Of a DNA stretch of 64,000 nucleotides, positions 1 through 8,371 are shown piece by piece (position 1 is the first letter of the stretch; each line of letters starts with the position of its first letter). This stretch comes from JACVRW01 sp963808545 (lineage in GTDB: Bacteria; Actinomycetota; Thermoleophilia; Solirubrobacterales; Thermoleophilaceae): positions 186,001 to 250,000 of the forward strand of contig CAWEGB010000011.1 in NCBI GenBank assembly GCA_963808545.1. Reading direction: 5' to 3'. Below the pieces are notes generated by a model. It did no database searches. It saw only the letters and a list, made by a program, of their open reading frames with translations, and was not told where the DNA came from. Position numbers and translations under genes: made by a program.

Positions 1-2
1 TC

Positions 3-65
3 CCGAACTCGAAGCGGATGACGAGGCTGCTCGAGCGCACATTCCGCCGCTACTACTCGCGATAG
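3..65 (+). CDS. C-terminal tail of an upstream gene (partial)
   Basis: The third frame is open from the window edge to a TAG at 63-65 and gives about 20 basic residues (ending TFRRYYSR). It may be the end of a gene that begins outside the window. Too little is present to name it. The other two forward frames are less protein-like here. Confidence 0.35.
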   Translation, partial: PNSKRMTRLLERTFRRYYSR

Positions 66-147
66 GCGCCACCCGCCGCGACACGCCCCGGCTGTCACCG
101 AGGAGCGAGCTCACGCCGCGACCCGTTAGCTTGCGCGAAGGAACCCC

Positions 148-819
148 ATGCCGCCCGTCATCGCATTCGACGTGAACGAGACGCTGCTCGACCTGAGCGC
201 GCTCGACCCGTTGTTCGAGAGGGGCTTCGGCGACCCGGGGCTGCGCCCGCTCTGGTTCGGGCAGATGCTGCAGCTGGCGTTCGTGGGCGCCATCACCGGG
301 CGGTACGTGGACTTCACCACGGCTCAGCGCGCCGCGCTCTCGATGCTGGCCGACCGGACGGGCCGCGAGCTCGACCCGGACATGGCCGAGGAGATCGTCG
401 ACGGGATGACCCGGCTGCCTCCCCATCCCGAGGTCGACTCCGCCCTCGAGCAGCTGAGCGACTCGCAGCTGAGCACCGCGGCGCTGACCAACTCGCCGCT
501 CGAGGTGGCGGAGGCCCAGCTGCGCCACGCCGGCCTGCACTCGCACTTCGAGCGCGTGCTGTCCGCCGACGAGGTGCGTCGCCTCAAGCCGGCTCCCGAG
601 CCGTACCGGATGGTGGCCGATCGCTTCGGCGTGGACATCGCCGACGTGTGGCTGGTGGCCGCCCACGCGTGGGATGTGTCCGGCGCGCTGGCCGCCGGCT
701 GCCGGGCGGCGTTCGTGGCGCGGCCCGGCATGACCCCGAGCCCGCTGGGGCAACAACCGGACGTCGTCGGCACCGATATCGCCGACGTCGCGGGCCAGAT
801 CCTCGAACAGGCGAGCTGA
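148..819 (+). CDS. HAD-superfamily hydrolase, haloacid dehalogenase type II
   Basis: This is a 223-residue soluble HAD hydrolase. The N-terminal FDVNETLLDL holds the nucleophilic Asp and the VNETL sequence typical of (S)-2-haloacid dehalogenases. TNSPL (motif II), RLKPAPEPY (motif III Lys) and AAHAWDVSGALAAG (motif IV, with the WD characteristic of type II dehalogenases) follow in order. The length matches that family. The ATG is preceded by AAGGAA, and a TAGCTT box at 127-132 could be its -10. The family replaces the halogen of 2-haloacids with hydroxyl, but the true substrate is not shown by sequence; a general phosphatase role is the alternative. Confidence 0.85.
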   Translation: MPPVIAFDVNETLLDLSALDPLFERGFGDPGLRPLWFGQMLQLAFVGAITGRYVDFTTAQRAALSMLADRTGRELDPDMAEEIVDGMTRLPPHPEVDSALEQLSDSQLSTAALTNSPLEVAEAQLRHAGLHSHFERVLSADEVRRLKPAPEPYRMVADRFGVDIADVWLVAAHAWDVSGALAAGCRAAFVARPGMTPSPLGQQPDVVGTDIADVAGQILEQAS

Positions 820-918
820 TCCGGGCACGGGGTGCAACGCCCCTTGCAGGCGCCAACCGGCGGGAGGAATCGGGCATAAGATCTCGACGCCCGGCGACCC
901 CCGTCCGGGCTTCGGTAC

Positions 919-1383
919 ATGGACGACACTGCCCGCCGAGGAAACTATGAGTCCGGCTCGGACTACGTGCTCGAGTACGGAGAGCTCCGCTTCACGTTCA
1001 ACGAGCGGGACTTCACCGAGCGCGTGGAGCAGGCGGCGGCAAAGCTCGGCTTCGTCGACGGACCACTCGGGGACGACGAGCGCGAGGACCTGGTCAACCT
1101 GGCCGTGAATGGAGAGGTCACCGAGCCCCACTCCGAGCTGGGCGAGCACATCAACGAGTGCTGGAGCGATCTCAACGGGCCGTCGGAGCGCTCGCTCGTG
1201 CACTGGATCCGCCGGCTGGTGTTCCGGGGGGCCTGGCTCGACCAGCGGGTGATGGAGGGCGAGCTCGAGGTGGTGTTCGACGAGGCGGACCACTCCTTCG
1301 GCTATGCCCAGCCGGACCGCAACTTCGAGCTGATCGAGCTCTCGCCGGAGCCGAGCTGGCGCCGCGTCGCCTACCGCCGCTAA
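919..1383 (+). CDS. hypothetical acidic protein
   Basis: I do not recognise this 154-residue protein. It is strongly acidic, lacks a signal peptide or membrane segment, and contains a WIRRLVFRGAWLDQRVMEGE stretch followed by a C-terminal FGYAQPDRNFELIEL, consistent with a small alpha/beta cytoplasmic protein. It is a stand-alone gene between the HAD hydrolase and the copper-protein candidate, same strand. Codon use is typical of the window, which supports it being a real gene. The ATG is the first in frame. Confidence 0.6.
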   Translation: MDDTARRGNYESGSDYVLEYGELRFTFNERDFTERVEQAAAKLGFVDGPLGDDEREDLVNLAVNGEVTEPHSELGEHINECWSDLNGPSERSLVHWIRRLVFRGAWLDQRVMEGELEVVFDEADHSFGYAQPDRNFELIELSPEPSWRRVAYRR

Positions 1384-1460
1384 GCTTCTCGCACCCTTTC
1401 TGCAAGAACATACTACGAAGGCTCGCGCGCACCGCGCGCTCGCCGTCTAGGAGGAGAAGG

Positions 1461-2840
1461 ATGCGGAAGCCGGTGGTGGCCGTCATGGCCGTTGCGTTCG
1501 CCGTGCTGGGAGCAGTAGCCCCGGCTGCGATGGCCAAGGAGAAGGTGCTCACGCTCTACTCCCCCAAGATCGAATCGCTGCCCTACGTGCACGACACGCA
1601 CGAGGTCACGCTCGAGGCCGACGGCAAGCAGGCACCCGCCGAGGCCGGCTACATCACGGGCTGGAAGGAGATGGCCCTGGTCGACTCCAAGAACCCGAAG
1701 GCCAAGCCGCTCCCGATCGCCAAGATGATGGTCCACCACTTCCTCTACTTCGCGGCCGGGACGCAGAACAGCGCGCCCGGGAGCTGCTGGGGCCGCTCGG
1801 GCTACATCGGCGGCCGGGGCGAGGAGCACCCGCTCGGCCGCACGCAGAGCCGGCTGCCCGCCTCGAGCCGCGAGAAGTACGGGATCGTCAACCGCAGGGC
1901 CGACGGCAGCGCCCCGACGTGGCGCCTGACCGCGATGGTGATGAACCACTACAAGAAGCCCAAGAGCTTCTACGTGCGCACGCGGGTCTACTACACCACC
2001 GAGCCGCGCCGCGAGATCCAGCCGATCATCCTGGGCGACTGCTCACACCTCAACAACGGGATGTCCTACGACGTGCCCGGCGGCGGCAAGAAGGGCTCGA
2101 ACTTCGTGTCCAAGAGCGACTGGACCGTGCCCGAGGGCATGAACGGGCGGCTACTCATAGGCGCTTCGCATCAACACGGCGGCGCCAAGTACCAGACTCT
2201 CGAGAGCCGGTCCTGCGGGCGGCGGATCTTCAAGGCGCCCGCTTACCACGGCACCCCGGACCACGTCTACAACACGATCCGACCGATCCTCCACGAGCCG
2301 GGGCCGATCGGCAACGGGACCTTCGCCACCGCCCAGGGGGTGCCCGTCACCGAAGGTGAGGTCCTGCGCCGGGTGGCGGTGCACGACAACCACAACCTGC
2401 ACGTGGCCTCGATGGGCTTCTGGTCGCTGTGGTTCGCGCCCGACGACCGGGTCAAGCCGTGCGGCAGGATGCCCACGGACATGGTCGACATCAACCGGCC
2501 CAAGCGCTTCGACCGCACGCCGAACTACGACCTGGTGGTGCCGCAGTTGTCGAAGCCCACCCGTGACTCGGGAGTCTTCGTCGGCGCTCCGCTCGAGATC
2601 GGCGACGACTTCTTCCGCCCCGGCCGTATCACCGCCAAGGCGGGCGAGACCGTCAGCTGGTCCTTCGGCGGCCAGCGGCCGCACAGCGTGACGGTGGCCA
2701 ACGGCCCAAGGGGCTTCTCGTCGGTCTACTGGGGACGCACGCGCGGCACGTACAGCGTCACGCCCACGGTCAAGGGGACGTACCGGCTCGTCTGCCTGGT
2801 CCATCCGACGACGATGGCGCAGACGCTCGTCGTGAAGTGA
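1461..2840 (+). CDS. secreted PHM-like protein with C-terminal cupredoxin domain
   Basis: The start is set by a strong AGGAGGAGAAGG site just before the ATG at 1461, giving 459 residues. Residues 1-26 form a Sec signal peptide ending APAAMA. The middle has spaced His clusters (MMVHHFLYF near 90, HQHGG near 235, HDNHNLH near 307), reminiscent of the copper sites of type II ascorbate-dependent monooxygenases such as PHM. Residues about 384-459 form a plastocyanin-like domain with an RPHSV His and a C-terminal CLVHPTTM, the usual Cys-His-Met type 1 copper ligands. I infer a secreted copper redox protein; the PHM resemblance is weak and the substrate unknown. Confidence 0.6.
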   Translation: MRKPVVAVMAVAFAVLGAVAPAAMAKEKVLTLYSPKIESLPYVHDTHEVTLEADGKQAPAEAGYITGWKEMALVDSKNPKAKPLPIAKMMVHHFLYFAAGTQNSAPGSCWGRSGYIGGRGEEHPLGRTQSRLPASSREKYGIVNRRADGSAPTWRLTAMVMNHYKKPKSFYVRTRVYYTTEPRREIQPIILGDCSHLNNGMSYDVPGGGKKGSNFVSKSDWTVPEGMNGRLLIGASHQHGGAKYQTLESRSCGRRIFKAPAYHGTPDHVYNTIRPILHEPGPIGNGTFATAQGVPVTEGEVLRRVAVHDNHNLHVASMGFWSLWFAPDDRVKPCGRMPTDMVDINRPKRFDRTPNYDLVVPQLSKPTRDSGVFVGAPLEIGDDFFRPGRITAKAGETVSWSFGGQRPHSVTVANGPRGFSSVYWGRTRGTYSVTPTVKGTYRLVCLVHPTTMAQTLVVK

Positions 2841-2850
2841 TCGCGGGGAT

Positions 2851-4065
2851 CTAACCGAGCGCGTCGGCGCGCAGGGTTCCGCTCTGCGCGTCGGCGACAG
2901 TGCCACCCTGCTCGAGCACGATGCGCGTGGTGGCCCAACGCAGCGCCTCCGGCGAGTCGCCGATCGCGGCGATCATGGTCAGCGTGCCGCCCTCCTCGGT
3001 GGCGCGCGCGGCGCCGAAGAGACGGCGCTGGGCACCCGCCGGCAGCGCCTCGAGCGAGTCGACGATCACCACGGCGTGGCCGCCGCGCTCCACGCGCCGC
3101 TTGGCCCGCTCGACCGCCAGCTCGGCGGCCTGGGTCTGGGCGTCCGCGGAGCGCTCAAAGCTTCCGCCGACCACTTCGAGACCCTCTGCGGCGCGCCACT
3201 CGGTGACCTCCTCGGGGCGGGCGCCCGCCAGGACGACCTGCACCTGCACCTCGTCCCCATCCGCCAACGCGGTGGCGAGCTGCCTGAGCAGCGTGGTGGC
3301 CCCCGCGCCGGGCGGACCGGCCACGGCCACTCGCGAGCCGCGCCCGAACGGAGCCCGGTCCGGCGCCCCCGGCGCGCTGAGGCGCGCTGAGGGGAAGACC
3401 GGGGTCAGATCGGCGAACCAGGCGCGCTGCTCGGGCGGCTCGGCGTCGTGGCCGTTCACGTTCTCCACCCGCACCAGCGACGGGTGCCGCTCGTTGCGGC
3501 GGGGTGGCCGCGCCGGGCCGCTCACCTCGTCGCCGGCCCGCAGCTCGCAGCGGCGGATCTGCGCCGGCGAGACGTAGACGTCTCCGCGGGACTGGCCCCC
3601 CGGGTCGACCCGGACGAAGCCGCTGCCGTTGGCCAGGATGTCGAGCGTTCCCCTGGCCAGCTCGTCCTCGCGCCGCTCGGGAGCGGGCGTGGCGGCGTCC
3701 TCGGAGGTCCCTTCCGATGTGCCCTCGGAGGTCCCTTCCGAGGTCTCCTCGGACGTGCTCTCAGAGGCTTCGTCGGACTCCTTCTCCGATTCGTCGCCGG
3801 CGGCGTCCTCCGGCTCTTCGCCCGCGCCGTCATCCGGCTTGACCTCGGGCGCTTCGGTCGCCGGCTGCTCCAGCGCCTCACCGGCGGGCACCTCGTCCGG
3901 ATCGCTCTCGGCGCCGGCGTCGGCGCTACCCGAGGCGGCCAGGATCGAGTCGATCAGCTCGCTCTTTCGCTTGGCGCGGAAGCCCTCCAACCCGAGCTCC
4001 GACGCAATGGCGTGGAGATCGGCGAGTGGGCTGTCCTCGAGTTCTTGTCTGCGTAGGACCGACAT
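2851..4065 (-). CDS. Rho-like factor with degenerate ATPase site
   Basis: This 404-residue protein follows the Rho layout: an N-terminal SAP-like Rho_N domain (about 10-45), an acidic Ser/Glu/Thr linker, a cold-shock-like RNA-binding domain with GSGFVRV and VYVSPAQIRR (about 135-215), then a RecA-type core. The core keeps ARPEEVTEW and RRLFGAARATEEGGTLTMIA, both typical of Rho. The Walker A reads GPPGAGATT, with Ala where Lys is needed, and the Q-loop segment between Walker B (VVIVDSLEAL) and FGAAR is missing. I infer an RNA-binding paralogue that cannot work as a standard Rho motor. A TAGGGT box precedes the ATG by 11 nt. Confidence 0.8.
   Translation of the reverse strand: MSVLRRQELEDSPLADLHAIASELGLEGFRAKRKSELIDSILAASGSADAGAESDPDEVPAGEALEQPATEAPEVKPDDGAGEEPEDAAGDESEKESDEASESTSEETSEGTSEGTSEGTSEDAATPAPERREDELARGTLDILANGSGFVRVDPGGQSRGDVYVSPAQIRRCELRAGDEVSGPARPPRRNERHPSLVRVENVNGHDAEPPEQRAWFADLTPVFPSARLSAPGAPDRAPFGRGSRVAVAGPPGAGATTLLRQLATALADGDEVQVQVVLAGARPEEVTEWRAAEGLEVVGGSFERSADAQTQAAELAVERAKRRVERGGHAVVIVDSLEALPAGAQRRLFGAARATEEGGTLTMIAAIGDSPEALRWATTRIVLEQGGTVADAQSGTLRADALG
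3700..3741. repeat. 24-bp direct repeat in the acidic linker of the Rho-like gene
   Basis: The 18-mer CTCGGAGGTCCCTTCCGA occurs at 3700-3717 and again at 3724-3741, a 24-bp period. On the minus strand this encodes repeating SEGT units in the disordered linker. Copy number could vary by slippage. Confidence 0.8.
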
Positions 4066-4076
4066 GGCGGCGCCGT

Positions 4077-4082
4077 ACCCTA
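4077..4082 (-). promoter_or_regulatory. TAGGGT -10 element of the Rho-like gene
   Basis: TAGGGT on the minus strand ends 11 nt before the ATG at 4065, with no Shine-Dalgarno between, so a leaderless or nearly leaderless transcript is likely. Confidence 0.55.
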
Positions 4083-4116
4083 TCGACCCGCGCCCCGGCG
4101 CCCGCCCAGGCTCGGC

Positions 4117-4962
4117 TCAGGTGGCCTGCTCGACCGCGTCGAGCACGAGCTCCATGAGGCGACCGAGCGCGGCGTCGACACTCTCGTTGTCGATCACCGC
4201 CACGGCGCGCTCATCCGCCATCTCCGTGAGGTGCACCTGCAGCGCGCGAATGTCCTCGAAACCGGCGAGATAGCGCTGCGCGGGGCGGCTTCCGGGGCGG
4301 TGGGAGAAGTGGCCCCGGTGGAGGTCCTCGTCGGCCACCACCACCAGCGCCTCCACCAGCACGCAGCGCCCGCACAGCTCGCCGGCGAGCGTCCCCGGCA
4401 GCACGTGGACGCCCTCGACCACCACCGGCTTGGCCTCGTTGACCGCCCGCTCGACGATCGCCGCGATCCCGGTGCCGACGTGCTCGGCCTGGTCGGCGTA
4501 GCCGTCGATGCCGCCGGCCTCGAAGGCCGAGTGGTGGACCGTGGGCATGGCCTCGCGCGTAAAGAAGGCCCGCAACACCTGCCGGATCACGTCGGTGGCG
4601 ATCACCCGGGTGATGCCGAGCCGAGCGGCCAGCATGGTGGCCAGGGTCGACTTGCCCACACCGGTCGTTCCACCGATCAGGATCACCAGCGGCCGATCGA
4701 GACGGTCCAGGCGGCGCCAGCCGATGTAGCGGCGTGCAGCGCTCTCCCCCTCTGTCGCCCGTAGCACCTCGATGGCGAGCCCATCGAGGCCCTCGACCCC
4801 GATCTCGCGGTCGCCCCGCAGCGCGAGCCTGCGCTCGATCTCGCGGGCCAACTCGAACGAGCGCTCCGGCGACAGGCCACCGGCCGACAGTGACTGCGCC
4901 ATCAGCCCCTTGGAGTAGGGCAGGCCGTGGCCCTTGTGGACGACGATCGTCTCAGCGGGCAT
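4117..4962 (-). CDS. 2-phosphoglycerate kinase-like protein (ATP-cone plus P-loop kinase)
   Basis: The 281-residue protein begins with an ATP-cone-like region (IVVHKGHGLPYSKGLMAQSL) and continues with a P-loop kinase: Walker A GGTTGVGKST, then ATDVIRQVLRAFF and a VHHSAFEAGG segment. This arrangement is that of archaeal 2-phosphoglycerate kinase, which makes 2,3-diphosphoglycerate from 2-phosphoglycerate. I chose ATG 4962 because it gives a normal N-terminus and an 11-nt overlap with the stop of the upstream cyclase gene; an earlier start would lie deep in that gene. The gene pair supports a cyclic 2,3-diphosphoglycerate pathway. Zeta-toxin-like kinases share only the P-loop. Confidence 0.75.
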   Translation of the reverse strand: MPAETIVVHKGHGLPYSKGLMAQSLSAGGLSPERSFELAREIERRLALRGDREIGVEGLDGLAIEVLRATEGESAARRYIGWRRLDRLDRPLVILIGGTTGVGKSTLATMLAARLGITRVIATDVIRQVLRAFFTREAMPTVHHSAFEAGGIDGYADQAEHVGTGIAAIVERAVNEAKPVVVEGVHVLPGTLAGELCGRCVLVEALVVVADEDLHRGHFSHRPGSRPAQRYLAGFEDIRALQVHLTEMADERAVAVIDNESVDAALGRLMELVLDAVEQAT

Positions 4963-6169
4963 CGAGGGCCTCGTCGAACAGGGCCAGCAGCGCGTCATCC
5001 GCTCCCACTGGCCGGTTGCGCAGGAAGATCAGCCTCACGCCCTCGGCGCGTGCTCTCAGCGCCAGCGTGTCGATCGCCGCCGCCTTCAGCTCCGTGAGCC
5101 AGACGTCACAGCGCTCGCGCAGCGCCCGCTCGACGTCGGCGGCGAGCACCGAGCGGCGAGCGAGATTGACGCTCGACAGCACCGCCTGCACTCCCTCCAC
5201 TGCGGGCGCGCCCGTGGTGAACAGCGCGACCCTCGACCGTGCGGGCACGGGTTCGAGCGGCTCGGGCCGCAGGGCGAAGGGCAGCGCGGCCGGCGGGGCG
5301 GTGGCGCCGGGCGCGGCCAGCACGAGGTCGGCGCGCGCGAAGCGGTACTCCGCGAACGGCTCCGATGCTCCCGCACCGGCCACGCACACGGTCCGGTCGG
5401 CCGCCACGGGGGGAATGCAGGCGCCCGAGCCCTCGAGCACGATCGCCCCCGGCTCGAGCGAAGCGGCCAGGGCCGCGCCCTCGGCAACGTTGGAGCGAGC
5501 CGGCTCGCCGGCGAAGCCACCGCCCACGCGCCGGCATCCGACGCTGCGGACGCCGGCGATCACGGCGCCCTCGAGGTAGTCCGAGGCGGCGTGGCCGCCG
5601 GCCTCGGCGATGGCGATCAGCTGGTCCAGGCCGATGTCGGGCTCGGCCAGCTGCGGCGCCGAGGGCCCGCCCCGGCCCATGCAGACGATCACGGGGTCCA
5701 GCCCACGCTCACCCAGCAGCGATGCCCAGTGACCCGCGACCGCGGTCTTTCCGGTGCGCTTGCCGGTGCCGATCACGGCCACCGTCGGCCCCGAGTAGTC
5801 GAGCGCCTCGTAGCGGGGCGGTGAGAGCAGCGCTCCCGGAGCCTCGTAGCGCAGGCCGAGCGACAGAGCCAGGGCCGCCGCGTGGAGCTTGGCACTGGCG
5901 CCGAAGGCCGGCTCGTCGGCCAGATCGACCACCGCCACGGGCCTGCCGGCGACCTCCCGAGCGGCGAGGCGCGCCAGAGCCTCGTCGATCCCCGTCTCGA
6001 CCGGCCGCCCGTAATGCTCCTCGAGCGATCCGGAGCCGAGCTTCTCCTCACCGCCACAGAACACGACCCCGGTCAGGCCGCGCTCGCGCTCGAGCTCGTC
6101 CAGCAGTTCGCGCACGGCCGCCGGATGGTGCTCGCCGTCGACCAACGCGATGACCGGCCCATCCGCCAC
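4952..6169 (-). CDS. cyclic 2,3-diphosphoglycerate synthetase-like protein
   Basis: The 405-residue protein has a P-loop (VIGTGKRTGKTAVAG, about 135-150) and the family-like stretch VIVCMGRGGPSAPQL, then SDYLEGAVIAGVRSVGCRR and VLEGSGACIPP. These fit cyclic 2,3-diphosphoglycerate synthetase, which uses ATP to close the cyclic anhydride of 2,3-diphosphoglycerate. The start is GTG 6169. The downstream 2-phosphoglycerate kinase overlaps it, so the two genes would together turn 2-phosphoglycerate into the cyclic compound known as a thermoprotectant in methanogens. It is somewhat shorter than archaeal members. No regulation is evident. Confidence 0.75.
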   Translation of the reverse strand: MADGPVIALVDGEHHPAAVRELLDELERERGLTGVVFCGGEEKLGSGSLEEHYGRPVETGIDEALARLAAREVAGRPVAVVDLADEPAFGASAKLHAAALALSLGLRYEAPGALLSPPRYEALDYSGPTVAVIGTGKRTGKTAVAGHWASLLGERGLDPVIVCMGRGGPSAPQLAEPDIGLDQLIAIAEAGGHAASDYLEGAVIAGVRSVGCRRVGGGFAGEPARSNVAEGAALAASLEPGAIVLEGSGACIPPVAADRTVCVAGAGASEPFAEYRFARADLVLAAPGATAPPAALPFALRPEPLEPVPARSRVALFTTGAPAVEGVQAVLSSVNLARRSVLAADVERALRERCDVWLTELKAAAIDTLALRARAEGVRLIFLRNRPVGADDALLALFDEALDAR

Positions 6170-6216
6170 GCGGCGGATTCTCTCCTAGCCGCGTGACGGT
6201 GGGCGGTGACGCAGTC

Positions 6217-6678
6217 CTACGCGTCGCGCGGGACCTCCTCGCGGTACGCGCCGGTCTCGCTGCCGCGGGCCTCGATGAACTCCTTGAAGCGCTCCAGATC
6301 GCCCTGGACGCGACGGTCGTCGGCGCCGAGCGCGGCGCCGATCTTCTCCTTGATGCCCTCGGGGGCCCAGTCCATCTGGACCATCACGCGCGTGGTGTCG
6401 TCATCGATCTTGTGGAAGGTCACGACGCCGGCGTTGTCCTTGCCGTCGAGGTTCTTCCACGCCACACGCTCCTCGGGCTTCTGCTCGACGATCTCGGCGT
6501 CCCACTCGTGGCGGCTGCCGCCGAACTCGGCGGTCCAGTGCAGACGACGGTCGTCGAGCTGCCTGATCTCCTCGATCCCCTCCATGAAGCGGGGGAACTC
6601 CTCGAACTGGGTCCACTGGTTGTAGGCGGTCGCGATCGGGACCTCTACCTCGATGGACTGCTCAATGGTGCTTGTCAT
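6217..6678 (-). CDS. SRPBCC-family protein (polyketide cyclase-like)
   Basis: A single START/SRPBCC fold fills this 153-residue protein: IEQSIEVEVPIATAYNQWTQ starts the first strand and helix, with EEFPRFMEGI and HEWDAEIVEQKPEERVAWKN typical of the YndB/cyclase-2 branch. I start at ATG 6678, which follows AGGAGACACC, rather than the in-frame ATG at 6717. The family binds small hydrophobic ligands, but nothing here names one. It stands alone between the phosphoesterase and the cyclic-DPG genes, same strand. Confidence 0.8.
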   Translation of the reverse strand: MTSTIEQSIEVEVPIATAYNQWTQFEEFPRFMEGIEEIRQLDDRRLHWTAEFGGSRHEWDAEIVEQKPEERVAWKNLDGKDNAGVVTFHKIDDDTTRVMVQMDWAPEGIKEKIGAALGADDRRVQGDLERFKEFIEARGSETGAYREEVPRDA

Positions 6679-6713
6679 GGTGTCTCCTGATGCTTTCCGG
6701 GTCTCCGGGGGCA

Positions 6714-7502
6714 TCAACCGTGGGCGGTCTCCCCCAAGAGCGACTTGTCCTTCTCATACTCATACGTACGAGGATCAAACGAGATGATCGCGTCCTGCTC
6801 GTGGAACGGGTACTTGCGGAACACGGTGACTCGCTCCGGCGAGGCCTCGATCAGGTTGTAACAGGGCTTCGTCTTCCCCCGCAGACGCGTGGTGGAGACC
6901 GTGCCGGCGTTGACGACGAAGAGGTTCTCCAGCTCCCACGCGTAGGGCACGTGCTTATGGCCGGAGAGCACGAGGTGGACGTCGGCGCGCTGAAGGGTCT
7001 CGAGCGTGTCGCCGGCGTCGTGGACCACGTTGCGCTCACGGCCCGTGCCCGGGACCGGCAGCAGGTGGTGATGGAGCACGAAGATGCGCAGAAAGGCCTC
7101 GCGCTCGCCGAAGCGGTCGATGATCCACTGGTAGCGGCCGCGGCCGATGACGCCGTGGTCGAGGTCGGGCTCGGTGGAGTCCACCGCGACGATCGAGACC
7201 CCCTCGTGGTGCAGGACCGAGCGCCGCTCTCCCATCAGCTCCTCGAAGTGCACGTAGCCGACGTTGCGGGAGTCGTGGTTGCCGGGAATCACGATCAGCC
7301 GCTCGCAGGCGATCCGGGCCAGGTAGTCCGCCGCCAGCTGGTACTCGCCCCGCAGCCCGAAATCGGTGAGATCGCCGGAGACGATGACCACGTCGGGCTC
7401 GAGCTCGTTGACCTCCACCAGGGCGCGGTCGAGCAGGCTGGGCACGAAGTGGGCCGAGCCACAGTGCAGGTCGGAGAGCTGGGCGATGGTGATCGAGCTC
7501 AT
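6714..7502 (-). CDS. calcineurin-like metallophosphoesterase
   Basis: A 262-residue cytoplasmic metallophosphoesterase with the full ligand series: QLSDLHCG (DxH), VVSGDLTDFG (GDxxD), IPGNHDSR (GNHD), FVLHHHLLP and LSGHKHVPY (GHxH). This order resembles the CpdA/Icc cyclic nucleotide phosphodiesterase group, though the substrate cannot be read from sequence. The ATG at 7502 overlaps the folP stop as ATGA, making it the last gene of the nitroreductase-glpD-folP operon. Translation is therefore probably coupled to folP. Confidence 0.85.
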   Translation of the reverse strand: MSSITIAQLSDLHCGSAHFVPSLLDRALVEVNELEPDVVIVSGDLTDFGLRGEYQLAADYLARIACERLIVIPGNHDSRNVGYVHFEELMGERRSVLHHEGVSIVAVDSTEPDLDHGVIGRGRYQWIIDRFGEREAFLRIFVLHHHLLPVPGTGRERNVVHDAGDTLETLQRADVHLVLSGHKHVPYAWELENLFVVNAGTVSTTRLRGKTKPCYNLIEASPERVTVFRKYPFHEQDAIISFDPRTYEYEKDKSLLGETAHG

Positions 7503-8371
7503 ACGGCCTCGCGGCGGATGCCCTCGGCCAGCGCGAGCTCCGGATCGATCGGCTCGTCTCCGGCCAGCACGTCGCGCACCCGCAGGTAGTCGCGTGCGCC
7601 GGCCACGTCGTGGACCCGGACCAGCCGGCCGGGCGCGGCGGTGGCGCCCACGGCCGCCAGGCTGCCGGGATCGCGCTCCGACGGCGGCCGGCCGGTGAGC
7701 GCTCCTACGAAGTCCTTGCGCGACAGCGCGAGCAACAACGGCAGGCCGCGCTCGGCCAAACGGTCGAGCGAGCGCAGCAGCTCGATCGACTGAGCCGGCG
7801 TCTTGGCGAGGTCGATCCCCGGGTCGAGCACGAGCCGGTCCCGGCCCACGCCGAGCGCCAGCGCGCGCTCGGCCCGCTCGCCGAGGAAGTCGTCCACCTC
7901 GTCCACCAGGCGCTCGTAGCGCGGGAAGGCCTTCGTCTTGGGCGGGATCAGCGTGTGGGTCACGACCAGCGCCGCCCCGGAATCCGCGCACGCCTCGGCC
8001 ACTCCCTCGTCGCTCAGCCCGCTCACGTCGTTGATCATCGCCGCGCCCGCGGCCAGCACGGCCCGGGCCACGGGCGCGCGCCAGGTGTCCACCGACACGG
8101 CCACGCCCGCCGCGGCCAGGCGGGTGACCAGCGGCACCACCCGGCGGGCCTCCTCGTCGACGGAGACCGCCTGCGTGTCCGTGCGTCCCGACTCGCCGCC
8201 GACGTCCACGACGGCGGCGCCCGCCTCCACCTGGCCGAGGGCGCGCTCGGCCAGCTCGTCGACCGCCTTCGGGCCCTGCTCCTCGGAGAACGAGTCCGGG
8301 GTGGCGTTGACGATCCCCATGAGCGCCGGGCGCGAGAGGTCGAGGCTCCGCTCTCTGAGGCGGAGGATCAC
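7499..8371 (-). CDS. folP: dihydropteroate synthase
   Basis: The 290-residue TIM-barrel enzyme joins p-aminobenzoate to the pterin pyrophosphate in folate synthesis. MGIVNATPDSFSE (normally MGILNVTPDSFSD) forms the first conserved loop, VDVGGESGRTDTQ the second (usually GGESTRPG, so modified), and LALSRKDFVG near the C-terminus carries the substrate-binding SRK. The start is GTG 8371, overlapping the glpD stop as GTGA. Departures at the sulfonamide-binding loops are worth noting. Lying between glpD and a phosphoesterase is unusual; no other folate gene is in sight. Confidence 0.85.
   Translation of the reverse strand: MILRLRERSLDLSRPALMGIVNATPDSFSEEQGPKAVDELAERALGQVEAGAAVVDVGGESGRTDTQAVSVDEEARRVVPLVTRLAAAGVAVSVDTWRAPVARAVLAAGAAMINDVSGLSDEGVAEACADSGAALVVTHTLIPPKTKAFPRYERLVDEVDDFLGERAERALALGVGRDRLVLDPGIDLAKTPAQSIELLRSLDRLAERGLPLLLALSRKDFVGALTGRPPSERDPGSLAAVGATAAPGRLVRVHDVAGARDYLRVRDVLAGDEPIDPELALAEGIRREAV

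Noticed and set aside
3700..3741. Repeats in the Rho-like gene as a CRISPR or mobile repeat
   Set aside because: Only two copies, no spacers, in frame and coding for SEGT units in a linker.
4117..4962. Zeta-toxin (toxin-antitoxin) for the P-loop kinase
   Set aside because: The ATP-cone start and the adjacent cyclic-DPG synthetase fit 2-phosphoglycerate kinase; no epsilon-like antitoxin is present.
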